From contig NZ_OMPC01000012.1 in NCBI RefSeq assembly GCF_900312675.1, positions 319,036 to 383,035 of the forward strand: a stretch of 64,000 nt of DNA, in the 5' to 3' direction. Shown piece by piece: positions 9,624-19,234 of the stretch (position 1 is its first letter; each line of letters opens with the position of its first letter). Made by a program: the position numbers and the translations under genes. This DNA is from Aliivibrio sp. EL58. Its GTDB lineage: Bacteria > Pseudomonadota > Gammaproteobacteria > Enterobacterales > Vibrionaceae. The notes beneath the pieces are model-generated. The model did no database searches. It saw only the letters and a program-made list of their open reading frames with translations, and had not been told where the DNA came from.

Positions 9624-9646
9624 AAAGCCGACTAATTGTCGGCTTT
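9624..9646 (-). terminator. Intrinsic terminator of the PilZ gene
   Basis: A perfect 9-bp stem AAAGCCGAC/GTCGGCTTT with a 5-nt loop lies just after the stop of the leftward PilZ gene and before the response regulator gene. The T-tract after it is modest. Confidence 0.65.
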
Positions 9647-9667
9647 ATTATAAATAAATCAGGCTAA

Positions 9668-12013
9668 TTACCCTAACTCTAAGCGGATAAGAACTTCATC
9701 AGTGATGTCTGCAATTTCACCACAACCAACAATACTAGATAGCTCATCTTCTAAAGCTCTTGCGTAGTGTATTGCGTATTGAGCTAACTGACTTAACTCT
9801 ATCTCTGAAGTTGTTGATAATGGATTCTTAACTGCAGTTGTAGTTACTCGTATCGCTAAAAATTCACCGTGTTCTTTCGCTTTTCTTATAAAAGTAATAC
9901 GGTCATTATAAGAGGAGAACTCTTGCAGCATTCGAGTAAAGACCGATTTTATTTTCCCATCACGAATCACAACCGCGAGATAAATCTCGTGATGGTGAGA
10001 ACGCTGATTTGCAGGTGTTCTCAATGGTTCAACGAGTAATCTCTGCATTCTTGATTTAAAAATAGGCTCTAAATTTAAGTGTTGTTCATCACCTAAATGC
10101 TGCCAAATTTTATTTAATCGATTAAGAGGAAAGTTAACACCAATACAGCGAGTTTTTAATTTATGGTCATCCTTCTCAATAAAGAACGGTGTTGTCGTTA
10201 ATTTATTGAGTAATAACTGATGCATAATTCTTAGCATATCCATTGATGGAAGTTGCTCATAGTCCATCGGTAGTTTTTCTATATTATGTTGGATTAAGCG
10301 ACCTAAGAAGGCTTTACTTTTTTGGGTCTGTAAGCTGTCTTCAATATGCAACTGAATGTTTAGACCATTAGAGGCCACTTTCAATACGTGATAACCAATA
10401 CGACTCAATGGCGTATTTTTGTCTAAATTTTGTAAGTCATTGAATGTGATCTTTACATCTGATTTTTTTGTTAACAGCGCTGGCTTGTCCAAATGAATAG
10501 AGAGGCCGTTGGTTGATATATCTAACGTTTTACCTGTGATTTCACCAAAACTCGGATGAGAAAGCGTAATTAAGGTTTGGTAATTAAATCTTGGTTCTGT
10601 GCGACGTGGTGCTGAATCAAAATAGAGTGCATGCGCCTGACTGATTGGTGCAGTGGCATGACGATATGGATTCAATTCTTTAGGCGCAAGGCTTGGCTTA
10701 TCTGTTAAAAGATAATCTTTTTGTGTTTCAGGTAAGCTGATCTCCGTTAAGATCCCCATATGAGTTAGCGTTTCAAGAACACCTTCCATTTCAGGAGCAA
10801 CGGTTAACAGTCTTTCTTTGTCACCTTGTTCTAATTCAAAAAGAGATAAGCGAATAACCTTCCAACTCTTTCTTTTAGCGCCAACATGCCAGAATAACTG
10901 GCGTTCTTGCTGTGAGCCTTCCGATGACATCATTGAGTAAAACAGCTCTCTGTCTTCATGGTCGTGTTTAAAACTGTAAAAATGCGTACGACTGGCTTTT
11001 AATCCAGGCTTGGTCAGAAACTGCATTCGTTCTGCTTTAAAAAGATGATTAATAACCGGCTGGTTTTTTTCATCATGCCAATGCTTCCAAAGCGTTTCAT
11101 TGTGATCGGTAATAATGGCGTACTTTAGGCTATCCCCAGAGAAAAATAGAGGGATATTGGTCGTGTGTTTTAAAAAACAGTGCTCATAGCCTTGAGTTCG
11201 GGCTCTCACAATTTGATCTTTTTGATCATGCTGAGTTCGACGTTTGTTTTTATTTAGTTTCTCATCGATAGCTGCCGCAATAACATCATGATCAGATTCC
11301 ATTTTTAGGCGTAGCCAGCGATAGCTATCATTTTCTTCACTGTCGTGAATACCTAAAATACGATAAGGAAAATCACCATTAAGCTCTTTAATGCCGGTAT
11401 CTTTAGCAAGGCTTGGAAAACTAACCTGAATAATTTGGCCTAATCCATATTCAAAAGCGGTAGGGACTTTGATCCTCGCTCCAGAAGAGGATAGATCACT
11501 GCTTGTTCCATGGATAAGATTGCCATTGGGTAAAAGAACCGTCACTTGTGTAGACATGCGTAAGCGGTTTTCACTTCGAGTGAGATAATGGCCAAAACGA
11601 ACTAATTTTGCTTTAAAAGAACCACCTTCAATTTTCTCATCAGAAGGGCTGTCGATTTCTTTATTCTTATGCAAAACACGAAAATTATTACGGGTATTGG
11701 TCAACGCTTCCCAAACCCCTTCGGTATAGCTTCCGTAGCGTTCTATTGTTTTGTGATAGGTATTGATTGCGACATCATCTAACCAATGTGTATAGCCATC
11801 AAGTTCGTATTGATGACACTCTCCTTTTACACGGCCACGTAAATCAATGCTCTTTATGCAAGGCGTCATAATACGCTTCAGTTCAATCTTAACGATTAAA
11901 TGAACTGAAGGGTGTTCATGTGCCATTACTTGGCCGCACACCAGTTCAAAATCTGGTTCGCCAAAAATTGGGATAAGTTGATCTACGTAGCTTTGATATT
12001 CTTCTTGCTGCAT
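9668..12013 (-). CDS. Large protein with two PilZ (c-di-GMP) domains
   Basis: 781 residues, no signal peptide or membrane segment seen, so probably cytoplasmic. Two PilZ modules are visible: one at about 148-255 (basic SENRLR region, then DLSSSGARI) and one at about 470-580 (RRTEPR, then DISTNGLSI); both keep the Arg cluster and the [D/N]xSxxG motif needed for cyclic-di-GMP binding. The N-terminal 140 and C-terminal 200 residues match nothing I recognise. The position next to radA corresponds to the Vibrio cholerae gene called plzC (VC2344, from memory), a known c-di-GMP-binding protein; orthology is inferred from synteny and size. Confidence 0.85.
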   Translation of the reverse strand: MQQEEYQSYVDQLIPIFGEPDFELVCGQVMAHEHPSVHLIVKIELKRIMTPCIKSIDLRGRVKGECHQYELDGYTHWLDDVAINTYHKTIERYGSYTEGVWEALTNTRNNFRVLHKNKEIDSPSDEKIEGGSFKAKLVRFGHYLTRSENRLRMSTQVTVLLPNGNLIHGTSSDLSSSGARIKVPTAFEYGLGQIIQVSFPSLAKDTGIKELNGDFPYRILGIHDSEENDSYRWLRLKMESDHDVIAAAIDEKLNKNKRRTQHDQKDQIVRARTQGYEHCFLKHTTNIPLFFSGDSLKYAIITDHNETLWKHWHDEKNQPVINHLFKAERMQFLTKPGLKASRTHFYSFKHDHEDRELFYSMMSSEGSQQERQLFWHVGAKRKSWKVIRLSLFELEQGDKERLLTVAPEMEGVLETLTHMGILTEISLPETQKDYLLTDKPSLAPKELNPYRHATAPISQAHALYFDSAPRRTEPRFNYQTLITLSHPSFGEITGKTLDISTNGLSIHLDKPALLTKKSDVKITFNDLQNLDKNTPLSRIGYHVLKVASNGLNIQLHIEDSLQTQKSKAFLGRLIQHNIEKLPMDYEQLPSMDMLRIMHQLLLNKLTTTPFFIEKDDHKLKTRCIGVNFPLNRLNKIWQHLGDEQHLNLEPIFKSRMQRLLVEPLRTPANQRSHHHEIYLAVVIRDGKIKSVFTRMLQEFSSYNDRITFIRKAKEHGEFLAIRVTTTAVKNPLSTTSEIELSQLAQYAIHYARALEDELSSIVGCGEIADITDEVLIRLELG

Positions 12014-12127
12014 GATTTCTGGTACAGTAATAACAATCTAATGGGTTTATCGGCAGAGTTGCTAAAATATTTAACACTATACGTTAAATAATACCCATCA
12101 CTTTAATAACATTTATGTCGGTGATAT

Positions 12128-13507
12128 ATGGCAAAAGCAAAACGAGCCTACGTTTGTAATGATTGTGGGGCAGACTTCCCTCGTTGGCAAGGGCAGTGTA
12201 GTGCTTGTGGGGCGTGGAACACGATAACAGAAGTTCGTTTAGCGGCTTCTCCACAAGTTGCTCGTAATGAGCGTTTAGTAGGATATGCTGGTTCATCGGC
12301 TGAATCTCAAGTTCAAGCCTTGTCAAGTATTGATCTTCAAGAAGTTCCTAGATTTACCACTACGTTTCAAGAGTTTGATCGAGTGCTGGGTGGCGGCATT
12401 GTTCCTGGAGCGGCTATTTTGATTGGCGGTAATCCAGGTGCGGGTAAATCAACGCTATTATTACAAACAATGTGTCAGTTAGCGGCACATATGCCAACCT
12501 TGTATGTAACGGGTGAGGAATCTTTGCAACAAGTGGCGATGAGAGCGTCTCGCTTAGGATTGCCAAAAGATAATTTAAAAATGTTATCTGAAACCAGCAT
12601 TGATAAAATTTGCCAGATTGCTGAAAAAGAAAAACCTAAAATAATGGTTATTGATTCAATTCAGGTAATGCATGTCGATGATGTACAGTCTTCTCCTGGT
12701 AGTGTTTCTCAAGTGAGGGAATCAGCAACGACATTAACGCGTTATGCAAAGCAAAATAATGTATCTATTTTCCTTGTTGGACACGTAACAAAAGACGGTA
12801 CATTAGCAGGGCCAAAAGTTCTCGAACATATTATTGACTGTTCAGTATTGCTTGATGGTAGTGCTGATAGCCGTTTTAGGACATTACGTTGCAATAAAAA
12901 CCGTTTTGGTGCAGTGAATGAGTTGGGTGTGTTTGCAATGACAGGGCAGGGGCTTAAAGAAGTTAATAACCCATCAGCTATTTTCTTGTCTCGTGGCGAG
13001 GAGGAAACTTCTGGCAGCTCTGTTATGGTGGTATGGGAAGGGACTCGACCTTTATTAGTAGAAATTCAAGCGTTAGTCGATTACTCCCAATTATCAAATC
13101 CGCGTCGAGTGTCGGTTGGCTTGGATCAAAATAGATTATCTATGTTACTGGCAGTGCTGCATAAGCATGGTGGGTTACAAATGGCAGACCAAGATGTATT
13201 TGTAAACGTCGTTGGTGGTGTCAAAGTCGCTGAAACTAGTGCCGATTTAGCCTTAATTATGGCTTTACTGTCTAGCTTTAAAGATCGCCCACTGCCAAAA
13301 AATGTGGTGGTATTTGGTGAAGTAGGTCTAGCTGGTGAAATTCGCCCTGTACCTAGTGGCCAAGAGCGATTAATGGAAGCTTATAAACATGGATTTAAAC
13401 GTGCAATCGTACCTGCGGCAAATATGCCTAAAGGTGGTATTGAAGGTATGCAGATCCATGGTGTAAAGAAGCTCTCAGAAGCAATTGATGCTTTTGATGA
13501 GTTATAA
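12128..13507 (+). CDS. radA: DNA repair protein RadA/Sms
   Basis: 459 residues, the family's normal length. An N-terminal C4 zinc finger (Cys10, 13, 24, 27) is followed by a RecA-like ATPase core with Walker A GNPGAGKST (101-109), the RadA-specific KNRFG motif (near 256) and a C-terminal Lon-protease-like domain (from about 290). RadA promotes branch migration of recombination intermediates. It is divergent from the PilZ gene with a 114-nt shared upstream region and is monocistronic by context. Confidence 0.96.
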   Translation: MAKAKRAYVCNDCGADFPRWQGQCSACGAWNTITEVRLAASPQVARNERLVGYAGSSAESQVQALSSIDLQEVPRFTTTFQEFDRVLGGGIVPGAAILIGGNPGAGKSTLLLQTMCQLAAHMPTLYVTGEESLQQVAMRASRLGLPKDNLKMLSETSIDKICQIAEKEKPKIMVIDSIQVMHVDDVQSSPGSVSQVRESATTLTRYAKQNNVSIFLVGHVTKDGTLAGPKVLEHIIDCSVLLDGSADSRFRTLRCNKNRFGAVNELGVFAMTGQGLKEVNNPSAIFLSRGEEETSGSSVMVVWEGTRPLLVEIQALVDYSQLSNPRRVSVGLDQNRLSMLLAVLHKHGGLQMADQDVFVNVVGGVKVAETSADLALIMALLSSFKDRPLPKNVVVFGEVGLAGEIRPVPSGQERLMEAYKHGFKRAIVPAANMPKGGIEGMQIHGVKKLSEAIDAFDEL

Positions 13508-13654
13508 ACGACAATAATTATGGATTTACACTATTCTTTGCATTTGAAATTGTGTAAATTCGACTATAATTTGCAAAAGCAGAAAATAAGCAGGGGTTAA
13601 TTGGGCTAAATTCTATCCAAAAATAGAACAAAGCATATACCAATTGACAGTTTG

Positions 13655-13663
13655 TGTTATACT
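13655..13663 (+). promoter_or_regulatory. Extended -10 promoter candidate for fusA2
   Basis: TGTTATACT matches the extended -10 form TGnTATAAT in five of six core bases and is followed by a GC-rich discriminator (CTGCGCGC), a feature of growth-rate and stringently controlled promoters. A TTGACA at 13644 is only 8 nt upstream, too close to be its -35. The mapped start would fall about 13670. Confidence 0.4.
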
Positions 13664-13700
13664 CTGCGCGCATTTTCTATCCTATTAATAGAGTAAAACA

Positions 13701-15785
13701 ATGACTGATTTATCAAAATACAGAAATATTGGTATTTTCGCGCACGTTGATGCGGGTAAAACTACCACAACTGAACGTATCCTAAAACTTACTGGTCAGA
13801 TCCACAAAACTGGTGAAGTTCATGATGGCGAATCTACTACTGACTTCATGGAACAGGAAGCTGAGCGCGGAATTACTATCCAATCAGCAGCTGTAAGTTG
13901 TTTCTGGAAAGATCACCGTTTTAACGTTATCGATACTCCTGGACACGTTGACTTCACTGTTGAAGTTTATCGTTCTCTTAAAGTACTTGACGGTGGTATC
14001 GGTGTATTCTGTGGTTCTGGTGGTGTTGAACCTCAATCAGAAACTAACTGGCGTTACGCGAACGAATCAGAAGTTGCACGTATTATCTTCGTTAACAAAC
14101 TAGACCGTATGGGCGCTGACTTCTTCCGTGTTGTTAAGCAAACTCAAGACGTACTAGGTGCTAACCCACTAGTTATGGTTCTTCCTATCGGTATCGAAGA
14201 CGATTTCGTTGGTGTTGTTGACCTTCTAACTCGTAAAGCATACGTTTGGGATGACTCTGGTCTTCCTGAAAACTACGAAATCACTGATGTTCCTGCGGAC
14301 ATGGTTGATCAAGTAGAAGAATACCGTGAGATGCTAGTTGAAACTGCTGTAGAGCAAGACGACGATCTAATGGAAGCTTACATGGAAGGCGAAGAGCCAA
14401 CTATTGAGCAACTAAAAGCATGTATCCGTAAGGGTACTCGCACAATGGATTTCTTCCCTGCATTCTGTGGTTCTGCGTTTAAGAACAAAGGTATGCAACT
14501 AATCCTTGATGCTGTTGTTGATTACCTACCTTCTCCAACAGAAGTAGATCCTCAACCGCTAATGAATGAAGAAGGCGAAGAAACTGGCGAACACGCTATC
14601 GTTTCTGTAGACGAAACATTCAAAGCGCTAGCATTCAAAATCATGGATGACCGTTTTGGTGCTCTAACTTTCGTTCGTATTTACTCTGGTAAACTGAACA
14701 AAGGCGACACAATTCTTAACTCATTCACAGGTAAAACTGAGCGTGTTGGCCGTATGGTTGAGATGCAAGCGAATGATCGTAATGAATTAACTTACGCACA
14801 AGCTGGTGATATCATCGCTATCGTAGGTATGAAAAACGTTCAAACTGGTCACACTCTTTGTGATCCTAAGCACTCAGTAACACTTGAGCCAATGGTTTTC
14901 CCAGTTCCAGTAATCTCAATCGCAGTAACGCCTAAAGATAAAGGCAGTACTGAGAAAATGGGTATTGCTATCGGTAAAATGGTTGCAGAAGATCCATCTT
15001 TCCAAGTTGAAACTGACGAAGAAACTGGCGAAACAATCCTTAAAGGTATGGGTGAGCTTCACCTAGACATTAAAGTTGATATCCTTCGTCGTACATACGG
15101 TGTAGACCTTACTGTTGGTCAACCTCAAGTTGCTTACCGTGAAACTATCACTCAACCTGTTGAAGATAGCTACACGCATAAGAAACAATCTGGTGGTTCT
15201 GGTCAGTTCGGTAAGATCGACTACATCATGAAACCAGGTGAAGTTGGTTCAGGCTTCTTATTCAAGTCTTCTGTAGTGGGCGGTAACGTTCCTAAAGAAT
15301 TCTGGCCTGCAATCGAGAAAGGCTTCAAAGGCATGATGGATACTGGTGTTCTTGCTGGCTTCCCTGTTCTTGACGTTGAAATCGAACTTCTAGATGGTGG
15401 TTTCCACGCAGTCGATTCATCTGCAGTAGCATTTGAAATCGCAGCGAAAGGCGCATTCCGTCAATCTATGCCAAAAGCTGGTGCTCAACTTCTAGAACCA
15501 ATCATGGCTGTAGACGTGTTTACTCCAGATGACCACGTTGGTGATGTAATCGGTGACCTTAACCGTCGTCGTGGCATGATCAAAGACCAAATGGCTGGCG
15601 TAACTGGTGTTCGTGTTAAAGCTGACATCCCTCTTTCAGAAATGTTTGGTTACATCGGTTCACTACGTACAATGACTTCTGGTCGTGGTCAGTTCTCTAT
15701 GGAGTTCTCTCACTACGCACCTTGTCCAATGAACGTAGCAGAGCAAGTAATTGCTGACGTTAAAGAAGCTAACGCTAAGAAGTAA
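13701..15785 (+). CDS. fusA2: Elongation factor G, second-copy type (EF-G2)
   Basis: 694-residue translational GTPase with all G motifs: AHVDAGKTT (G1), RGITI (G2), DTPGH (G3), NKLD (G4) and GSA (G5), followed by EF-G domains II-V. The context (radA upstream, VF530 gene downstream) is not the str operon (rpsL-rpsG-fusA-tuf), where the canonical gene would sit, so this is likely the paralogue called fusA2 in vibrios. Codon choice is strikingly biased to CGT, GGT, CTT/CTA and GAA compared with neighbours, suggesting high expression. Whether it works in elongation, recycling or both is not decided by the sequence. Confidence 0.88.
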   Translation: MTDLSKYRNIGIFAHVDAGKTTTTERILKLTGQIHKTGEVHDGESTTDFMEQEAERGITIQSAAVSCFWKDHRFNVIDTPGHVDFTVEVYRSLKVLDGGIGVFCGSGGVEPQSETNWRYANESEVARIIFVNKLDRMGADFFRVVKQTQDVLGANPLVMVLPIGIEDDFVGVVDLLTRKAYVWDDSGLPENYEITDVPADMVDQVEEYREMLVETAVEQDDDLMEAYMEGEEPTIEQLKACIRKGTRTMDFFPAFCGSAFKNKGMQLILDAVVDYLPSPTEVDPQPLMNEEGEETGEHAIVSVDETFKALAFKIMDDRFGALTFVRIYSGKLNKGDTILNSFTGKTERVGRMVEMQANDRNELTYAQAGDIIAIVGMKNVQTGHTLCDPKHSVTLEPMVFPVPVISIAVTPKDKGSTEKMGIAIGKMVAEDPSFQVETDEETGETILKGMGELHLDIKVDILRRTYGVDLTVGQPQVAYRETITQPVEDSYTHKKQSGGSGQFGKIDYIMKPGEVGSGFLFKSSVVGGNVPKEFWPAIEKGFKGMMDTGVLAGFPVLDVEIELLDGGFHAVDSSAVAFEIAAKGAFRQSMPKAGAQLLEPIMAVDVFTPDDHVGDVIGDLNRRRGMIKDQMAGVTGVRVKADIPLSEMFGYIGSLRTMTSGRGQFSMEFSHYAPCPMNVAEQVIADVKEANAKK

Positions 15786-15811
15786 TTCTGGCTAACGCTC
15801 TTTAATTAAAA

Positions 15812-15845
15812 AAGCCCCGTAAGTGCAAACTTACGGGGCTTTTTG
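15812..15845 (+). terminator. Intrinsic terminator of fusA2
   Basis: AAAGCCCCGTAAG / CTTACGGGGCTTTTT makes a 13-bp GC-rich stem with a short loop and T-tract shortly after the fusA2 stop codon. Confidence 0.9.
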
Positions 15846-15924
15846 TTTTTAATCGATTGAATATTTAAGTTACGATTTAAACCAGTAGAACGATTAGTAA
15901 TTACTGGAATTGGTATTATTCAGA

Positions 15925-16164
15925 TTAATTTAATTTTTCTGCTTTTTCTTTATGACGTTGAAGTTTCAAATAGATATTTTCTACTCGCACTCGCGCCCAC
16001 TCGGTTTTTCGCAAAAATTTCAAACTTGATTTAATGGTTGGGTCAGATTTAAAACAATTGATGTTAACCATGTAGCTTAATTCCTCCCAACCGTAATGTT
16101 CAACTAATTCTGTTAAGATTGCCTGTAGGGTCAAACCGTGAAGCGGGTTATTTTGCTGTGTCAT
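15925..16164 (-). CDS. VF530-family (DUF2132) small DNA-binding protein
   Basis: 79 residues, the full family length. The compact helical sequence ([22 protein letters not shown]..., [19 protein letters not shown]) is recognisable as the VF530/DUF2132 family, whose A. fischeri member was characterised structurally and reported to bind DNA. Its biological role is unknown. It stands alone on the - strand, between the fusA2 terminator and the codBA terminator. Confidence 0.85.
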   Translation of the reverse strand: MTQQNNPLHGLTLQAILTELVEHYGWEELSYMVNINCFKSDPTIKSSLKFLRKTEWARVRVENIYLKLQRHKEKAEKLN

Positions 16165-16223
16165 AATATCGCCATTTATCTTGAATTAGGGTAAGTATAG
16201 CATTCACCCTTAAAGAATATTCA

Positions 16224-16250
16224 TAAAAAATGGGAGCACAAAGGCTCCCA
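16224..16250 (-). terminator. Intrinsic terminator of codBA
   Basis: Stem TGGGAGC/GCTCCCA with a 6-nt loop; on the - strand it is followed by a run of T (the A-tract at 16225-16230), 26 nt after the codA stop codon. Confidence 0.88.
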
Positions 16251-16276
16251 TTGGTATCTGATTATTGAATTTCCAA

Positions 16277-17554
16277 TTAACGCTTAAATGAAACTACTTC
16301 TGGTTTATCTAAAGTAATGGTCGTTGTTGCTGGCTGAGTTTCTGAAATCACATTACCTTGACGGATTGAGTAACGAACAGGAACTTGGCGACGAAGTGCA
16401 TCAAAACCATTTTCTGCAGGTAAAATAATTAAGTTACCTGGCTTACCTTCTTCAATACCATAGTTATCTTGAATATTTAGCGTTCTTGCTGATTTATAGC
16501 TAATTAGGTCAAGACCTTGGTTAATTTGCTCATAACCCATGATTTGACATACATGCAGGCCCATATGCAGTACTTGTAGCATATTTGCTGTACCTAATGG
16601 ATACCATGGGTCAAATACATCATCATGACCAAAGCAGACGTTGATATCACTTGCAAGCATCTCTTTAACGCGGGTAATACCACGACGTTTAGGATAGTCA
16701 TCAAAGCGCCCTTGTAAGTGAATATTCACTAATGGGTTTGCAACAAAATTGATGCCTGACATTTTTAATAAACGGAATAAGCGAGAAGCGTAAGCGCCGT
16801 TGTAAGAGTGCATTGCTGTGGTGTGGCTTGCTGTTACTTTTTCACCCATATTAAATTTATGAGCAAGTGCCGCTAGGGTTTCAACAAAACGTGATTGTTC
16901 ATCATCAATTTCATCACAATGAACATCAATCAAACGGTCGTATTTTTGTGCCAGTTCAAAAACGTAATGTAGAGATTCAATACCGTATTCACGAGTAAAT
17001 TCAAAATGAGGAATTGCACCAATAACATCAGCACCAAGTTGAACGGCTTCTTCTAATAACTCTTTACCATTTGGGTAAGAAAGAATACCTTCTTGAGGAA
17101 AAGCGACGATTTGGATATCAACCCACTCTTTCATCTCTTCTTTTACTTCAAGCATTGCTTTTAGTGCGATTAATGTTGGATCAGACACATCTACATGGGT
17201 ACGAACATGTTGAATGCCGTTCGCGATTTGCCATTTTAGTGTTTGTTTAGCGCGGCTCTTAACATCTTCAATGGTTAGAAGTTTTTTACGCTCAGACCAA
17301 CGTTCAATCCCTTCAAAAAGAGTTCCTGAGATATTCCAGCTTGGCTCACCCGCAGTTTGAGTCGTATCTAAGTGAACATGAGGCTCACAAAATGGTGCAT
17401 TGGCTAGACCGCCCTCAGCATCCAAGGTGTCACCTGAAAAAGCAAGATCTTGCTCATTTGATACGATAGTTTTGAATTGACCATCTTGGATCAAGATTTG
17501 GAATAACCCTTCTTGATCTCGTAATGCCACATTTTTAATTAATAAATTAGTCAT
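16277..17554 (-). CDS. codA: Cytosine deaminase
   Basis: 425 residues (E. coli CodA 427). An amidohydrolase-fold metalloenzyme turning cytosine into uracil and ammonia for pyrimidine salvage. Metal ligands are visible in HVHLD near residue 60, HCDEID in the middle, SHTTAMH and the late GHDDVFDPW segment containing the catalytic Asp. It is the second gene of an operon with the permease gene, 10 nt downstream of codB. Confidence 0.94.
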   Translation of the reverse strand: MTNLLIKNVALRDQEGLFQILIQDGQFKTIVSNEQDLAFSGDTLDAEGGLANAPFCEPHVHLDTTQTAGEPSWNISGTLFEGIERWSERKKLLTIEDVKSRAKQTLKWQIANGIQHVRTHVDVSDPTLIALKAMLEVKEEMKEWVDIQIVAFPQEGILSYPNGKELLEEAVQLGADVIGAIPHFEFTREYGIESLHYVFELAQKYDRLIDVHCDEIDDEQSRFVETLAALAHKFNMGEKVTASHTTAMHSYNGAYASRLFRLLKMSGINFVANPLVNIHLQGRFDDYPKRRGITRVKEMLASDINVCFGHDDVFDPWYPLGTANMLQVLHMGLHVCQIMGYEQINQGLDLISYKSARTLNIQDNYGIEEGKPGNLIILPAENGFDALRRQVPVRYSIRQGNVISETQPATTTITLDKPEVVSFKR

Positions 17555-17564
17555 AAGAATTCTT

Positions 17565-18806
17565 CTATGCAGCTTCTGTTTTAGATGCTTTTTCTTTGTT
17601 TAAAAGAGGGTTAAGTACTAGATAACTTAGTGCGCCACCAAAAACGGCGTTTACAGGAACAACACCAGGTAAGAAATTACCAGCGGCAACCCCAATAGCA
17701 ACAGCGATTATACCTGCCCAGTTAATCGTTTTAAATTTTGCGTTTTCAAAATCCATGTAACGCTTACGATTCATGAAGAAGTCAGCGATGATAACCCCTC
17801 CAATTGGTGGGATAGCTATTGATAGGAAAGTTAACCAGCCAACAAAGTTATTATATAACCATAATGCGCAAACAGTACCAATTAAACCATTAAGCATTGA
17901 AATATACTTACTTGGTAAGCCTGTGATATTTGAGAAGCCAAGGCCTGATGCATAAAGGGCGTTATCGTTAGTTGTCCAGATATTTAAACCTAATACGATG
18001 ATTGCTGGGATCAGTAGACCTTGAGCTATCATTACTTCAGAAATATCAGACTGACCAGTTACCGCTGCACCAGCAGCACCAAAGATGAACATTAATGAGT
18101 TGCCGATAAAGAAGGCAATCATTGTGATAGCAACAGCGCCCATTGGCTTCTTACCAAATCGCACAAAATCAGCGGTTAATGTACCAGCACTAATGAATGA
18201 ACCGACAACCATTGCAAGTGCAATAGAGAAGTCCATTGGTTCTTCAGGTTGAATTTTTTGTAATTCTGCAATACCACCAATACTGTCAACGGCGGTAAGC
18301 ACAGAGTAGCCACCTAAGACGGCAATGGCAGGAACCGCAATCATGGAAAGAACCATTAATGCTGAAATACCAAAATAAACAGTAACCGTCATTAATAGAC
18401 CTGATATTACGATTAATGCGTTGGTATCAATGCCTGTTGCTTTGTGGACGGGGATTGCGAACATTGCAACACCAACACCAAACCAGCCGATTTGAGTACC
18501 GCCAAGAAGTAAAGAGGGGATCCAAGAACCTTTAGAACCAAAAGAGAAACGAGCAAGAAGGTGGGTAGATAAACCAGTTGAAGCGCCGATGTAACCAAGA
18601 AAAGAAGTATAAATGCCGAGAATTAAATTACCAATGAGAACAGCAAGGAAGAAATCATCAAAAGAGAGCCCCGTTCCTAACGATCCCCCTGTCCACATAC
18701 TTGCAGAGAAAAAGGTGAGTCCAAGCATTACTAAAGTAAGTGAAACAACGCCTTTTCTTGCGGTCTTAGGTACTGGACCTAAGCTATAATCGTTATCGTG
18801 AGACAT
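17565..18806 (-). CDS. codB: Cytosine permease (NCS1 family)
   Basis: 413 residues with about 12 hydrophobic segments, close to E. coli CodB (419). The short hydrophilic N-terminus ([10 protein letters not shown]) and the following [19 protein letters not shown] stretch are typical of NCS1 cytosine transporters. Encoded just ahead of codA, so import and deamination are co-regulated. A PurR-like operator lies about 180 nt upstream. Confidence 0.94.
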   Translation of the reverse strand: MSHDNDYSLGPVPKTARKGVVSLTLVMLGLTFFSASMWTGGSLGTGLSFDDFFLAVLIGNLILGIYTSFLGYIGASTGLSTHLLARFSFGSKGSWIPSLLLGGTQIGWFGVGVAMFAIPVHKATGIDTNALIVISGLLMTVTVYFGISALMVLSMIAVPAIAVLGGYSVLTAVDSIGGIAELQKIQPEEPMDFSIALAMVVGSFISAGTLTADFVRFGKKPMGAVAITMIAFFIGNSLMFIFGAAGAAVTGQSDISEVMIAQGLLIPAIIVLGLNIWTTNDNALYASGLGFSNITGLPSKYISMLNGLIGTVCALWLYNNFVGWLTFLSIAIPPIGGVIIADFFMNRKRYMDFENAKFKTINWAGIIAVAIGVAAGNFLPGVVPVNAVFGGALSYLVLNPLLNKEKASKTEAA

Positions 18807-18981
18807 GTGTGAACCTCGTCTGTTTTGAATTTTTTGATCAGGATTTTGATAAACGGACAGGAGTCTAAAGGGATTATTAATAATGTCAATAAGGCTTATT
18901 TGCTATTTTATAAGTAGCTCGTGCTTATCCTATTGATTTTAAATGTTTTGTCTGTTTTTGAATTAGAAATTATTTTTAATT

Positions 18982-18993
18982 ACAAACGGTTGC
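18982..18993. promoter_or_regulatory. Possible PurR operator upstream of codBA
   Basis: ACAAACGGTTGC matches 10 of 12 core bases of the PurR operator GCAAACGTTTGC. In E. coli codBA is a PurR regulon member, which makes the site plausible. It is about 177 nt from the codB start, somewhat far; the promoter has not been located. Confidence 0.4.
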
Positions 18994-19145
18994 CTTACTT
19001 TTAAATATGTAAAAACTAACCGTTGGTGGGAAAAATCTACTTTAGGTGAGGAATTTAAACTTACATGATTACCGCTAGGGTGTTTACTTGTTTTTATTGG
19101 TTATCGGTTCATTATGGGAATGCTATGTTATTTAATTTGTTTAAA

Positions 19146-19186
19146 AAAAGACCTTAAAGCTTTATTTATATGGCTTTAAGGTCTTT
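19146..19186 (-). terminator. Intrinsic terminator of the acyl-CoA ligase gene
   Basis: Near-perfect 14-bp stem AAAGACCTTAAAGC / GCTTTAAGGTCTTT around a 12-nt loop; reading the - strand, the stem ends in a run of seven T, which fits termination of the leftward ligase gene. Confidence 0.85.
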
Positions 19187-19234
19187 ATTGTAATTAGATT
19201 GCTATTTTAGTCGGTAAATCATCTCTATTTAGGA

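Larger units (their letters stand above)
18807..19234. other. 428-nt intergenic region upstream of codB
   Basis: No ORF with coding character. It holds the PurR-like site (18982-18993), AT-rich sequence that should contain the codBA promoter, and the terminator of the acyl-CoA ligase gene (19146-19186). A TTGACA on the - strand near 18878 has no good -10 at the right distance. Nothing else recognised. Confidence 0.6.

Noticed and set aside
12084..12326. 80-residue minus-strand ORF over the radA start
   Set aside because: Antisense shadow of the zinc finger region; no ribosome site or family resemblance.
13644..13663. TTGACA at 13644 as -35 for fusA2
   Set aside because: Only 8 nt from TATACT; the extended -10 explains the promoter better.
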